From IMG/VR virus record IMGVR_UViG_3300042907_000047, positions 1 to 45,612 of that record: a stretch of DNA of 45,612 bases. One strand, written 5' to 3'. The stretch comes from a virus. The number at the start of each line of letters is the position of its first letter. The stretch's first letter is position 1. Made by a program: the position numbers and the translations under genes. The notes beneath the pieces are model-generated. The model ran no database searches, was not told the origin of the DNA, and saw only the letters and a list, made by a program, of their open reading frames with translations. Below, piece by piece: positions 25,205-33,241 of the stretch.

Positions 25205-28040
25205 TGAATAAGTCGTTTGGGATCTCAGTCTTAAACCAATAGAGATATGCAGGATCGGTGCTGATCGCTGACTTCCATCCAGTAGTGAGACGCCCCTTCT
25301 TGTCGTCTACGAGAATCTTCTTGTCACGCATGTCGAACTCAAACTCACGGCTACTGACTTTGCGCTCTGCCAAGAACTTCTTGAACTCAGTCTTAGACAC
25401 TTGCAAGAGACCTTCTTCACTGACGATGCGCCCTACAAGCTGGCCCCTGGGTTCCATAGTGACCTTGCCATCTTTAAGCACAAGGATGTTACCCATATTC
25501 TTGTTGATGAAGTCGCCCAGCACAGATGGGTAGTCGGTGCGGTTAACCTTCACAACCTTCTCACGAATCTCAATCATCTTCAGGATCGTTTCGTGATAGA
25601 TGCGATCAAGTTGCCAAGCGGTAATGCCAGCTTGATTAGCCATGTCTGCGCCACCAAAGTTAGTGCCAACCAAGTTTTTGTAGAACCGATACTCTGCATA
25701 GTTACCAAAGTCAGTTAGGAATTTCTCTTCCCACTTGGCAATGTTGTCTAGCACATAGTTGTCGCCTAGTTTCATGATGTGTTGGATAAACATCGGCCCT
25801 GCGTGACCGTAGTTGTATTTGAACGCATCAAAGATATGTTCGCCAAGCTTGGCGTCGTGGTTCAATACGCTTGGACGAAATACTTCAAACTCAATCAGAC
25901 GTGCTGCTTCTCCATCTGGATTCATTTTGAGGGCTTCTAACTTGCCGTATAAACCGTGGTTAGATGTCAATACCGCAGTCATTGATGCAGACATCTCGTA
26001 CTCCCGCTCAGCATTGACTGAACCCTGCATACGAATCTTGGCTTTACCGTGAGACACGTTGTGAATCAAACCACCAATCTCCTCTGCCTTCATGTCACCT
26101 ACTTCGTCTAGCCCAAACATAAGACTGTGCAAACCAAGGTAACGACCAGTCAAGCCGTTGTCGGTAGCTTTCACTACACTCAAATCTTTAGGATGACCAA
26201 ACACGCTAAGCCCTGCATACATCGCACCTGTCTTGGCGTTACCTGACTTGCCTGTCAAACTCATCACCACGCCAGACGTAGACGTGTAGCACATCAAGGG
26301 AGAACCAAAGCCACTCATTGCGGCAAAGGCATGCAACTCAAACTGAGGCTTGTTTAGATAATCAATTGACTCACGCCAACGCTCAAAGGTCCCGTTCTGC
26401 GTAATGTGGCGTGATAGACCACGAACGAATGGAGACGACGGGGCTTCAATAGTTTCGCCAGTGCGGGTGATTTCTTTTCTACCTATGACGAAGCTTCTGT
26501 TGTCCCACTCCTTGTCTGTGCGGTCTTGTGTCCAACCCATCTGCATGCGCATCTGTAGCGCCTTGTCAGTTGTCTGGAGGTACTGCCCCCATTTGATGAT
26601 GTAGTTCATAAGGTGTTGGTCGTGGTGTGAAGCAAAGAAAACTCCATTGCTGGACATGATTGCCTTGAGCGCTTCTTTGGCGTACACCTGCTTCATGGGC
26701 AGGAGGAATTCGCGTTCCCCGTCAAACGGAAGAATCGTACGCATCTGCAAGCACTCGCCATCGTGCGGGCTTACCATGCGTTTAATGGGAAACAAGTCGT
26801 GCGCCAAGATCAAGATAGGATCGTCTTGATGTTTCTTGCCTTGCTTGTCTGTCTTAGGTGCTGGAACAAAATATATACCGCCATTCTGTCCACGCACAAA
26901 TGGCGTCATGAAGTCGGGGAAATCAGGAATTTTTTGGGTATTCGGGACTTCCCAAACTGCGTCCTCTTTATTTGGCGCAGGGGCTGGTTTAAAGACTCTT
27001 GCGAGTTGAATTGGAGTTGTAATCTTTCCTCTGTGCTGACATCCGTCGCAACGGCTTGGGTAGTTATCGATGAACCACTCACAGGTTCTCGGAGCAGGAA
27101 AGCGGCTGGCCTTATCTTCTGTATCTTCATAGGTGTACTTTGGGTGTTCGTTGGAAAACTCATGGATAGCGGTCTTGCCATCATCACAAAACTTAGCGAT
27201 GGATAAACCTGCAAACCACAACGGTTCTTCTAAGGTCTTTGCGTTGTCACACATGAATTTAATCTGTGCGCAACCACCTTCATCGTCAACACTTTTTTGC
27301 GCTAGTACCTCAAATGATTTTGCAAAGTTGTCTAGCTTAAGAATTGCTTTAGTGTCTTCATCGATACCCTTGGGAATGCTTGCAAGAATATCTTCCGCTT
27401 CAATCTCTTCTTGTGTCTGTTGAACTACGGGCGCTGCTGGTGCAACGCCAAGAAAGTCTTTGAACTCGTTCCAGCTATAGACGTGAATCTCATCACTAAC
27501 AACTGACGTTGGCTCTGGTGGATCAAACTTGTGGTTGAACGTCTCAGGTGCGCGCATGATACGTGCGGCATCTGCGGTAACCACTGGGTCAATAGATATA
27601 TGCTGGAGGCATAGCGCTTTGAATTTCTCAGCGGCTGGCTTCCACTCATCTTTGGGGATGTCCTCATCCATGATCCAGTAGGCGTGAACCCCGCCACCTG
27701 AGTCAATCACTACTGGGTCAGGTAGCCCAGTCTCCCCAACTAGTTTGTAGAGCGCCGTGTGTGCGTCGCCCTTTGTCTGATAATCTTTTTCTGCACCAAC
27801 ATCTAAGTCAATGAAGAACGATCGCACGAAGAGGCAGTCGTCTGCTTTCCTGCTATAACCCTCGAACGTTCCAAGTGCAACAAAAGTGTTGACTCCCTTT
27901 TTCTTGAACGTCTCTATCTGTGCAAATACGTCGTCAAGTGTCTCTGCAAATTTGTTTGAAACTTTTTTGTCAGTCCCAATGCTTGTTATGCAATAGACAC
28001 CCTGCGTAGGCAATGCTTTCTCGTAGAATTGTTTTAACAT
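25191..28040 (-). CDS. primase-helicase (AEP-like primase fused to DUF927-type helicase)
   Basis: A 949-residue replication protein. The N-terminal part has an archaeo-eukaryotic primase layout: FFIDLD (residues 75-80, metal-binding Asp78 and Asp80), D-S-G-G-G-V-H-A-Y-W (113-122, His119) and a R-I-M-R-A-P-E-T-F-N-H-K segment at 160-171. A Cys cluster at 320, 331 and 334 followed by H-R-G-K-I looks like a small metal site. The C-terminal half resembles DUF927, with a Walker A-like G-K-S-G-N-A-K-T (597-604) and a Walker B-like F-G-L-D-E-V-G around 655. It would synthesise primers and unwind DNA at the fork for the family A polymerase encoded 5 kb away. A hairpin with a short T-run precedes it. 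Confidence 0.85.
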   Translation of the reverse strand: MLKQFYEKALPTQGVYCITSIGTDKKVSNKFAETLDDVFAQIETFKKKGVNTFVALGTFEGYSRKADDCLFVRSFFIDLDVGAEKDYQTKGDAHTALYKLVGETGLPDPVVIDSGGGVHAYWIMDEDIPKDEWKPAAEKFKALCLQHISIDPVVTADAARIMRAPETFNHKFDPPEPTSVVSDEIHVYSWNEFKDFLGVAPAAPVVQQTQEEIEAEDILASIPKGIDEDTKAILKLDNFAKSFEVLAQKSVDDEGGCAQIKFMCDNAKTLEEPLWFAGLSIAKFCDDGKTAIHEFSNEHPKYTYEDTEDKASRFPAPRTCEWFIDNYPSRCDGCQHRGKITTPIQLARVFKPAPAPNKEDAVWEVPNTQKIPDFPDFMTPFVRGQNGGIYFVPAPKTDKQGKKHQDDPILILAHDLFPIKRMVSPHDGECLQMRTILPFDGEREFLLPMKQVYAKEALKAIMSSNGVFFASHHDQHLMNYIIKWGQYLQTTDKALQMRMQMGWTQDRTDKEWDNRSFVIGRKEITRTGETIEAPSSPFVRGLSRHITQNGTFERWRESIDYLNKPQFELHAFAAMSGFGSPLMCYTSTSGVVMSLTGKSGNAKTGAMYAGLSVFGHPKDLSVVKATDNGLTGRYLGLHSLMFGLDEVGDMKAEEIGGLIHNVSHGKAKIRMQGSVNAEREYEMSASMTAVLTSNHGLYGKLEALKMNPDGEAARLIEFEVFRPSVLNHDAKLGEHIFDAFKYNYGHAGPMFIQHIMKLGDNYVLDNIAKWEEKFLTDFGNYAEYRFYKNLVGTNFGGADMANQAGITAWQLDRIYHETILKMIEIREKVVKVNRTDYPSVLGDFINKNMGNILVLKDGKVTMEPRGQLVGRIVSEEGLLQVSKTEFKKFLAERKVSSREFEFDMRDKKILVDDKKGRLTTGWKSAISTDPAYLYWFKTEIPNDLFNESE

Positions 28041-28054
28041 GTCTCGCCAGAGTT

Positions 28055-28080
28055 GAAAAGAGCGGGACTATGCCCGCTCG
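28055..28080 (-). terminator. hairpin with TTTT tail between HTH gene and primase gene (attenuator?)
   Basis: Read on the - strand, GAGCGGG pairs with CCCGCTC around a 6-nt loop (28060-28079) and is followed by TTTTC. This is a strong stem with a short T-run, about 15-20 nt before the primase-helicase start. It could end part of the transcription from the HTH gene and so lower primase expression, or act as a leader stem. Confidence 0.55.
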
Positions 28081-28153
28081 GTGAATGGGTGGGGGTACTA
28101 ACCGCTCGTCCGCAAGCTTTAAAACTTTTGACGGCTTTCCCCCCGATTTTTAT

Positions 28154-28468
28154 TTAGTCAAATTTTCTCCCGACCATATCTTCAAGGTAATTTTTAGCCG
28201 CCGCAGTGTTCTTTGCTGGAAGAATACCTTTGGCAGTGTCACTCTCAATCAGGTCAGTTAGTGTCTCAACCTTAACAAGGTTGTTGTGGCGCAAAGGTTT
28301 GCCACGGAACCAACTAAAGACCGTCATGCGAGTTACTTCTAACGCGTTAGCTACGTACTTTGCGGGGAGATTTGCATTCACGCAAGCGAGTGCCAATGCA
28401 ATGCCAGCCCTGTTGGGGTTAGCCTTGTGCAACTCAATCAAAAAAGCTTCGCTGTATGTCCGTGACAT
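28154..28468 (-). CDS. small helix-turn-helix DNA-binding protein
   Basis: A 104-residue, mainly helical, basic protein. Residues about 33-60 (LPAKYVANALEVTRMTVFSWFRGKPLR) form a good helix-turn-helix, with the turn at A-L-E-V-T and a recognition helix ending in W-F-R-G. The C-terminal 40 residues are helical (TDLIESDTAKGILPA...NYLEDMVGR) and could dimerise. Position between the candidate ssDNA-binding protein and the primase suggests a replication-coupled regulator or origin-binding factor. It is a candidate for recognising the repeated sites near the right end, but nothing links them directly. Confidence 0.75.
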   Translation of the reverse strand: MSRTYSEAFLIELHKANPNRAGIALALACVNANLPAKYVANALEVTRMTVFSWFRGKPLRHNNLVKVETLTDLIESDTAKGILPAKNTAAAKNYLEDMVGRKFD

Positions 28469-28477
28469 TCCTATTCC

Positions 28478-29335
28478 TTATTTCTTAGACCACTTTTTTA
28501 CCACGTCTGAGATGTCTTTTTCTTCAGATGCAACGGCTTTTTTAGACTCGACCTTGACGGGAGGCGCTTCGTCTTCAACGACTTCGTTGCGGTGGCTTGG
28601 CACTTCAATCTCGTTTGTGCTATCCGCTTGGTAGACGTTCATCTTGATAGCGGCTTCTGCGGCTGGGCTCTTGGCTTGATTTGCAATGATCTGCAAGTCC
28701 TCATCTGGAACCTTACCAGCTGGTGAGAACACAACCTTTGGCGTAGGAGATTTTGTATCGAAGGCCATCTTAGTGATCACCCGGCCAGCGCTTACGTTGT
28801 GTGAAGCCAAATGCTGAATGTACGGGCGGAATGGGAATCGACCGTTGTCTTCCTTGCCAAACGATGAAGTAGCTGGCAAGACCAACTGCATCACATCGCC
28901 TGATGGATCGTTAGGCAAGACCACGGCTGTACGCCATGACAAGCGGCAAGCTGTACCCATGCCGCCTTGACCGGAGCCTTTGGCTGACTTGTCGCAGTCA
29001 ATACATGCGGAAGCGCAGGGCGTCTTGACATCTGCATCGGGCTTCTCTGAGTCAGTAGACCAGCACACAGGGCTGACCTTCTGACCTTCTTGATACGTTG
29101 CGTCATAAAACATGCGGGAGGCTTTGTGAGCCATCTTGACGAAGATCACGTTCATGTGGCGGTCTTCAATCGCGCCAATTTCTTTACCGCCAGAATACTT
29201 GCGGAACACGCCACCCTTGATGGAGATGCGTTTGCTACCTTGGCGAGCGCCACCTGCTACGGCAAGTGTGTCTTCATCCAAACCAGCGATAGGGGTTAAT
29301 GCACCGCTGAACATTGTTGCGAGATCGTTACTCAT
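28478..29335 (-). CDS. candidate single-stranded DNA-binding protein with Cys cluster
   Basis: A 285-residue protein. Residues about 35-95 and 135-210 are beta-rich (RISIKGGVFRKYSGG, MNVIFVKMAHKASRMFYD, WRTAVVLPND, VMQLVLPATSSFG), compatible with an OB-like core. They are interrupted by five Cys at 91, 107, 111, 114 and 130, a plausible metal site. The C-terminal tail is Glu/Lys-rich (VVEDEAPPVKVESKKAVASEEKD) and ends in Lys, so it is not a purely acidic SSB tip. Its place between primase and SNF2 helicase genes supports an SSB role, as for other phage replication modules. The name is inference; no diagnostic motif was matched. Confidence 0.55.
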   Translation of the reverse strand: MSNDLATMFSGALTPIAGLDEDTLAVAGGARQGSKRISIKGGVFRKYSGGKEIGAIEDRHMNVIFVKMAHKASRMFYDATYQEGQKVSPVCWSTDSEKPDADVKTPCASACIDCDKSAKGSGQGGMGTACRLSWRTAVVLPNDPSGDVMQLVLPATSSFGKEDNGRFPFRPYIQHLASHNVSAGRVITKMAFDTKSPTPKVVFSPAGKVPDEDLQIIANQAKSPAAEAAIKMNVYQADSTNEIEVPSHRNEVVEDEAPPVKVESKKAVASEEKDISDVVKKWSKK

Positions 29336-29362
29336 GATAATTTTCCTGTTACTAAATTGAAC

Positions 29363-29773
29363 TTAATTGGAGGGTTTGCGCACGACAATCGTGAACTCCC
29401 TCATCACATTCACGCCGGGCGGTAGACCATCGTCTTTGTGCTCAGCCATGAACTCTTTGAAATTGCCCTGATGGATACGACGCTCCAGCAAGTCAATCGC
29501 CTCGTTGTCCAGAACAAACTTCTTGAAGTTGTCCCAGTCATTTGTAGTGAACCGCTCCTTGAGAGAACGAATCACTGTGCCACTTTCTGTGCGGATACTG
29601 CTTGCGTTTGTATCGTTGCAGACTGTTAGCATGGACTGCTCTAGCAGTTTCATCTCCTGCTCTAGCTCACCATCTTTTACTTCCCAACCAGACTTGAGTT
29701 TCTCACGCTCATTTCTTATTGTCAAGTATATTTTTACTAATTCATCGAGATTTAACTCAGTAGTTTCACTCAT
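29363..29773 (-). CDS. small coiled-coil replication-module protein
   Basis: A 136-residue acidic protein. The first half is a predicted coiled coil (YLTIRNEREKLKSGWE, ELEQEMKLLEQSML). The second half has a pattern W-D-N-F-K-K-F-V ... L-L-E-R-R-I-H-Q-G-N-F-K-E-F and G-L-P-P-G-V-N that I recognise from recurrent phage proteins next to helicases and nucleases; family name not certain. Gam-like end protection is one option, but the length is short for Gam. Its start overlaps the stop of the SNF2 gene by 4 nt (ATGA). Confidence 0.7.
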   Translation of the reverse strand: MSETTELNLDELVKIYLTIRNEREKLKSGWEVKDGELEQEMKLLEQSMLTVCNDTNASSIRTESGTVIRSLKERFTTNDWDNFKKFVLDNEAIDLLERRIHQGNFKEFMAEHKDDGLPPGVNVMREFTIVVRKPSN

Positions 29774-31326
29774 ATCCCTAACTCCTCTTTGTACAGATCG
29801 ACTAGTCGTTCGTGCGTATCGACCTTGCCTTGCAACATCTGATAGACCTTGCGTTCGGCTTCTGAGCCTTGCAGGTGAACAACTGTCATGCTGTTCTTCT
29901 GACCAACTCGATCAATACGGGCGACGCATTGCAGGTATGTCTCAACGCTCATAACGGGAGACCAAAACACAACGGTGTCTGCGGCAGTTAACGTGACGCC
30001 ATGCGATGCGGACTGTGGTTGAATAACTAAAACTCTTGGGTCAGTTTGTGTTTGGAATCGGTTGATGATCTCAGACCGTTCCCTTGCAGGCACATCTCCG
30101 TTGATAACTTCATTGGCTACTCCTTGTGAACTTAAATGACGTGCGACTAAAACGATGGTGTGGCGAAACGGAACGAACACAACTACCTTGTGCTTGGTCT
30201 CTTCCAACACCTCCATCAGTGCATTCAGGCGTGGTGACACGTCAAACTCCACCACCTCCTTGTCATCGGTATAGATTGCTCCGCCCGACAACTGCAACAA
30301 CTTACTCAGCTTGGCTGCCGCGTTAACAGCGCTGATCTGTTCCCCCGCTGCTTCTATCAGCAGTTGGTTCTTTAACTCACGGTAATATCTATTCACCTGG
30401 GCCGTCAGTGGCACTTCACGGGTCTGATACACCAACTCAGGCAGGTCAAGGCAGTCTGCCTTCTCGAAGCGGATCGCAGGTTGCAAGGCGCTGAACACTT
30501 CTTGTTGTGCAATAGCGCGGGGTATCCACTTGAACTTGCTGATAGGTTGCATCACGCGATCACGCCAAGCAGTGAAGAACTTGGGTACGCCAGCAGGGTT
30601 GACTAGCTTTGCCAAGCCAAACGCATCCAGTGGAGACTGCGAGGCAGGTGTGCCTGTCATCATCCAGAGGCGGGTCGAAGGGGTGATCAATTTAGCCAAG
30701 GTCTTCCAACGTTTTGTAGATACTGTTTTATATGCGTTGGCTTCATCAATTACAATAAGGTCAAACCCTACTTTACTAATATCTTCTTGAACAATGTTGA
30801 CCCCATCGAAGTTGATGACGACAAATTCGTACTCTCCGTTAATGATCTTCTTGCGCTTGGATGCGTCTCCGTAAGCTACGCCGACCGTTCTGTGCATAGC
30901 GGTCTTGAAGATATCCGCTTGCCAAGCGGAATACATGATGGACAAGGGACAGACGACTAGGACTCGTTTGACTATCCCCAACTGCATGAGGTAGTCTGCC
31001 GCCCAAATGACTGAGGAGGTCTTGCCTGTGCCAGCTTCATTAAAACAGAAGCAGCGATCTCGTAAGGCAAGGAATGATGCTGTAACTTTTTGGTGAGCGA
31101 ACGGCTGAAACATTCCCGGCCAGTCGTACTCTTTGAGCATTGGGTTAGGAGCATCTCCATAGACACGTACAAGGCGTTGCATCTCGGGTACGCCCCAGTA
31201 CACCACCACTTCTGCGTTTGTGCCGTCGTCCTTGAGCACCTCGCACCGCTCTATGTGTCCTAAAAGAAACTGTAAGTCGCTAGATGGGATCACCATCCGA
31301 ACAACTGTGTCGTCTACTACATTCAT
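29770..31326 (-). CDS. SNF2/RAD54-type superfamily 2 helicase
   Basis: A 518-residue two-domain SF2 ATPase. Motif Q/I region: F-A-H-Q-K, then N-E-A-G-T-G-K-T (residues 96-103, Walker A). Motif II is D-E-A-N (194-197) in the context L-I-V-I-D-E-A-N-A-Y-K; motif III is M-T-G-T-P (223-227). The C-terminal RecA domain has VVVFVPFR, G-V-T-L-T-A-A-D-T-V-V-F and motif VI Q-C-V-A-R-I-D-R-V-G-Q. The last motif is diagnostic of the SNF2-like group. Such phage helicases are thought to remodel protein-DNA complexes or branch-migrate during recombination-dependent replication. An AAGGAA ribosome site precedes the ATG. Confidence 0.92.
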   Translation of the reverse strand: MNVVDDTVVRMVIPSSDLQFLLGHIERCEVLKDDGTNAEVVVYWGVPEMQRLVRVYGDAPNPMLKEYDWPGMFQPFAHQKVTASFLALRDRCFCFNEAGTGKTSSVIWAADYLMQLGIVKRVLVVCPLSIMYSAWQADIFKTAMHRTVGVAYGDASKRKKIINGEYEFVVINFDGVNIVQEDISKVGFDLIVIDEANAYKTVSTKRWKTLAKLITPSTRLWMMTGTPASQSPLDAFGLAKLVNPAGVPKFFTAWRDRVMQPISKFKWIPRAIAQQEVFSALQPAIRFEKADCLDLPELVYQTREVPLTAQVNRYYRELKNQLLIEAAGEQISAVNAAAKLSKLLQLSGGAIYTDDKEVVEFDVSPRLNALMEVLEETKHKVVVFVPFRHTIVLVARHLSSQGVANEVINGDVPARERSEIINRFQTQTDPRVLVIQPQSASHGVTLTAADTVVFWSPVMSVETYLQCVARIDRVGQKNSMTVVHLQGSEAERKVYQMLQGKVDTHERLVDLYKEELGI

Positions 31327-31502
31327 ACTATTCCTTACTGTGTTAAAACGTAGCCCCTTACGGGGGCTAGTCGGTCAAGCCTGTCGTGCAGAAAGGAGAG
31401 GGAGATCTGAGCACCGCTTGACTGACAAGGTTATAAAAGGGATGGGCAACTGCAAGATCAACGACACCCCCCAGCCTACTCACTCATGCCTAACAGTAGA
31501 GA
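31327..31502. other. 176-bp intergenic region with hairpin and CTTGAC half-sites
   Basis: No gene is seen. Read on the - strand it holds the near-palindrome CTTGTCAGTCAAG (31417-31429) and another CTTGACC (31373-31379), which resemble halves of the operator at the two early promoters. It also holds a strong stem TAGCCCC/GGGGCTA (31351-31369) followed by CGTTTTAA, a weak terminator. No -35/-10 pair with good spacing was found. The region separates the nuclease genes from the SNF2 helicase gene. Confidence 0.5.
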
Positions 31503-31814
31503 TTACTTCTTACGTTCTTTCTTGCTAGTCTCTGATACCAAGTTACCTTTGGAGTCACGCTTGAATGAACGGTTCTTTGCCGCGCTTTGAATGCGCAGAC
31601 CATCCTTGTTAGAGCCGCCTTTGTCGAGGGCTTTAACGTGGGATACATCCTTACCTTCACGCTTATCAGCCTTACCATTGCCGTTGGCATCTGAGCCTGT
31701 TTTGTCTATTGCACGACGCCCCTTCTGACGCTCCATGCGACGCTCATGTTCGCCACGGGCTTTCTGTTGTTGGTACTCTTTGTCGTAAGGGCGGGGTTTA
31801 TTAACGTAAGCCAT
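31503..31814 (-). CDS. HNH-like endonuclease candidate
   Basis: A 103-residue very basic protein, started at ATG 31814, which shares its A with the upstream stop (TAATG) and has an AAGGAAAG ribosome site. The key block is G-K-D-V-S-H-V-K-A-L-D-K-G-G-S-N (residues 54-69) followed by L-R-I-Q-S-A-A-K-N-R-S-F (73-84). In related phage proteins this block reads DVDH...GGS...NL...NRSF and is taken as a compact HNH motif. Here the first D-H pair is D-V-S-H and the N of the usual N-L is replaced by G-L, so activity is uncertain. It lies next to the Cas4-like nuclease. Confidence 0.6.
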   Translation of the reverse strand: MAYVNKPRPYDKEYQQQKARGEHERRMERQKGRRAIDKTGSDANGNGKADKREGKDVSHVKALDKGGSNKDGLRIQSAAKNRSFKRDSKGNLVSETSKKERKK

Positions 31815-32467
31815 TATCTTTCCTTGTGATGGGGGCAAGTGTTCACAGGACACCAGCCGCATAGGGGTGTTGGGTTGGGGTTCCAAACATCGTTTGTATA
31901 CGATGCTTCTATTCTACGCAAATCGGGGTAAAACGCATCCCATAGTTCTGTGATGTCATCCCTAGAATATTCTTCAGTCATGAAACTGTTATGCACTACG
32001 AAGAGTAAACCCGCTTTGATTCGGTTGATCTCAGGGTAGTGAGCAAACGCCATGAGCGCCATCAGCTTTAACTGTTTTGGCTCAGGATACTTGTTGCTTC
32101 CCGTCTTGTAGTCGATGATGAACGCAGTGTCTCCGTCGATAATCATCAAGTCCACGATGCCCCGCACCCAGTAGCCCTTGCCGTACTCACACGCCTTACC
32201 TTCAGCATCAAGTGCCATCCTCTGCTCGGGATACCTAGTTCCCTCAATCTCCATGAGCGTGTCAAGCACAGGTTTGAACTGCTGATAGTTCTTGGCAAGG
32301 GGCTTGCCTTCTCCAACGTAATCTTCACAAGCCTTGTGTACCTCATTGCCGTAGTTCATCTGCGCGGTCGGCTTAATATAGAAGCGCTTAAGTACCTTGA
32401 TTTCTTGGTACTGCTTGGGGCAGTTAAGGTACTGCTTGTAAGACGAGAAAGACCATGTGAAACTCAT
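31814..32467 (-). CDS. Cas4/RecB-like PD-(D/E)XK exonuclease with Fe-S cluster
   Basis: A 217-residue nuclease of the PDDEXK_1 (Cas4/AddB-C) type. It has S-x-S-x-Y-x-x-Y-L-N-C-P with Cys16, then Y-G-N-E-V-H-K (His44), G-I-V-D-L-M (Asp106), I-I-D-Y-K-T-G (Asp119, Lys121) and, at the end, C-G-W-C-P-V-N-T-C (Cys203, 206, 211). One N-terminal plus three C-terminal Cys is the classic 4Fe-4S arrangement. In phages such enzymes resect DNA ends for recombination or degrade host DNA. It overlaps the upstream gene by 4 nt. No CRISPR array or other cas gene is in the window, so the phage-recombination role is preferred. Confidence 0.9.
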   Translation of the reverse strand: MSFTWSFSSYKQYLNCPKQYQEIKVLKRFYIKPTAQMNYGNEVHKACEDYVGEGKPLAKNYQQFKPVLDTLMEIEGTRYPEQRMALDAEGKACEYGKGYWVRGIVDLMIIDGDTAFIIDYKTGSNKYPEPKQLKLMALMAFAHYPEINRIKAGLLFVVHNSFMTEEYSRDDITELWDAFYPDLRRIEASYTNDVWNPNPTPLCGWCPVNTCPHHKER

Positions 32468-32682
32468 GTGTTCTCCTCCACGTTTAGCAAGCGCAGTTTC
32501 ATGCGCTCAAGTAACCACAGAACATCCCCACCATCGGCGTAGGTCGAGGCAAAATACTCCTCACCTTCCTTGTCGTAACCGATCAGGATTACACCCTCCA
32601 GTTTTCCCTTAGTATTCTCAAGCACCATGTCAGGGTCAAGGTCAAGTTTGGTAATGCCGTTAAATAGAATGACGTTGCTCAT
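32464..32682 (-). CDS. small conserved-type hypothetical protein
   Basis: A 72-residue acidic protein (NVILFNGITKLDLDPDMVLE, then LEGVILIGYDKEGEEYFASTYADGGDVLWLLERMKLRLL). Two strands with a charged turn, followed by a helix, suggest a compact alpha-beta fold. The DGGDVLWLLERxKxRLL ending recurs in small proteins of phage replication modules that I recall; no function is known. It overlaps both neighbours by 4 nt, so it is part of a tight translationally coupled chain. Confidence 0.7.
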   Translation of the reverse strand: MSNVILFNGITKLDLDPDMVLENTKGKLEGVILIGYDKEGEEYFASTYADGGDVLWLLERMKLRLLNVEENT

Positions 32683-32921
32683 TTTTTCATACCTCTTACA
32701 AACGCGGCAAAACTAGCCGCTGTATCGCCAAAGGCTTTCATACTGTCAAACTCTTTAGCAACTTCTTCTAGTGCGTCGTTGCGCGTTGTTTTTCTTTCTT
32801 CGAGCAACTGCTCCATTTCATCAGCCGCCATCAAATGAAACGGACTGATCGGTATATTGCTCGCCATTGAACGCATCATGCCTATGGTTGTCCTCGCAGT
32901 TGTTTCACTCAAAGGTTTCAT
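32679..32921 (-). CDS. small helical hypothetical protein
   Basis: An 80-residue helical protein with Met-rich N-terminus (TTIGMMRSMASNIPISPFHLMAADEMEQLLEER) and a second helix (DALEEVAKEFDSMKAFGDTAASFAAFVRG). No family recognised and no membrane segment. It is coupled by ATGA overlaps at both ends, to the 31-residue gene upstream and the 72-residue gene downstream. Confidence 0.65.
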   Translation of the reverse strand: MKPLSETTARTTIGMMRSMASNIPISPFHLMAADEMEQLLEERKTTRNDALEEVAKEFDSMKAFGDTAASFAAFVRGMKK

Positions 32922-33013
32922 AGCGGTGCGTCCTCATGGTTGTCAGGGTTGAACTTGGGGACTCGGTTGCCCGTGTCTTTGGGATTTGGGAACGGAGGGA
33001 AAGGCCAAGTCAT
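32918..33013 (-). CDS. 31-residue proline-rich microprotein
   Basis: This small frame begins MTWPFPPFPNPKDTGN and ends HEDAPL. It has 7 Pro, no Cys and no hydrophobic helix. It is joined by ATGA overlaps to the stop of the 69-residue gene upstream and to the ATG of the 80-residue gene downstream, exactly filling the gap between them, which is strong evidence that it is translated. The upstream coding end supplies an AAGCAG... but no strong Shine-Dalgarno, so translation probably depends on reinitiation. Function unknown; a proline-rich ligand is possible. Confidence 0.6.
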   Translation of the reverse strand: MTWPFPPFPNPKDTGNRVPKFNPDNHEDAPL

Positions 33014-33219
33014 GCTTCTTCTGCCTTGTACTCAGAGATGCGCTTGTGCAACCTAGCAATCCTTGCCTCGTTGTAAGCCACTACGCTCTTGGCATAGTCT
33101 GCCGCTGATTCAGCTTTGAGTTTCTCTAACTGTGCCATACGCAACTCCTCTTGGGTGATCTCTACCAGTGTGACGCGACGCATTACCCGCTTATATAATT
33201 CTACCATTTTCTCTATCAT
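33010..33219 (-). CDS. small coiled-coil protein upstream of the nuclease chain
   Basis: A 69-residue protein that is one long amphipathic helix (IEKMVELYKRVMRRVTLVEITQEELRMAQLEKLKAESAADYAKSVVAYNEARIARLHKRI is its general course, with heptad-like Leu/Val/Ala spacing). An AAGGAGAC ribosome site precedes the ATG, 22 nt after the polymerase stop. Likely a dimeric coiled coil; no function assigned. Confidence 0.65.
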   Translation of the reverse strand: MIEKMVELYKRVMRRVTLVEITQEELRMAQLEKLKAESAADYAKSVVAYNEARIARLHKRISEYKAEEA

Positions 33220-33241
33220 AAGTCTCCTTTTATTTTACATA

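Noticed and set aside
31503-31886. longer start for the HNH-like gene at 31886
   Set aside because: The extra 24 residues lie inside the nuclease gene, and the ATG at 31814 has the clear ribosome site and stop overlap.
31814-32467. CRISPR-associated Cas4
   Set aside because: The fold matches, but there is no array or other cas gene, and the neighbours are phage replication genes.
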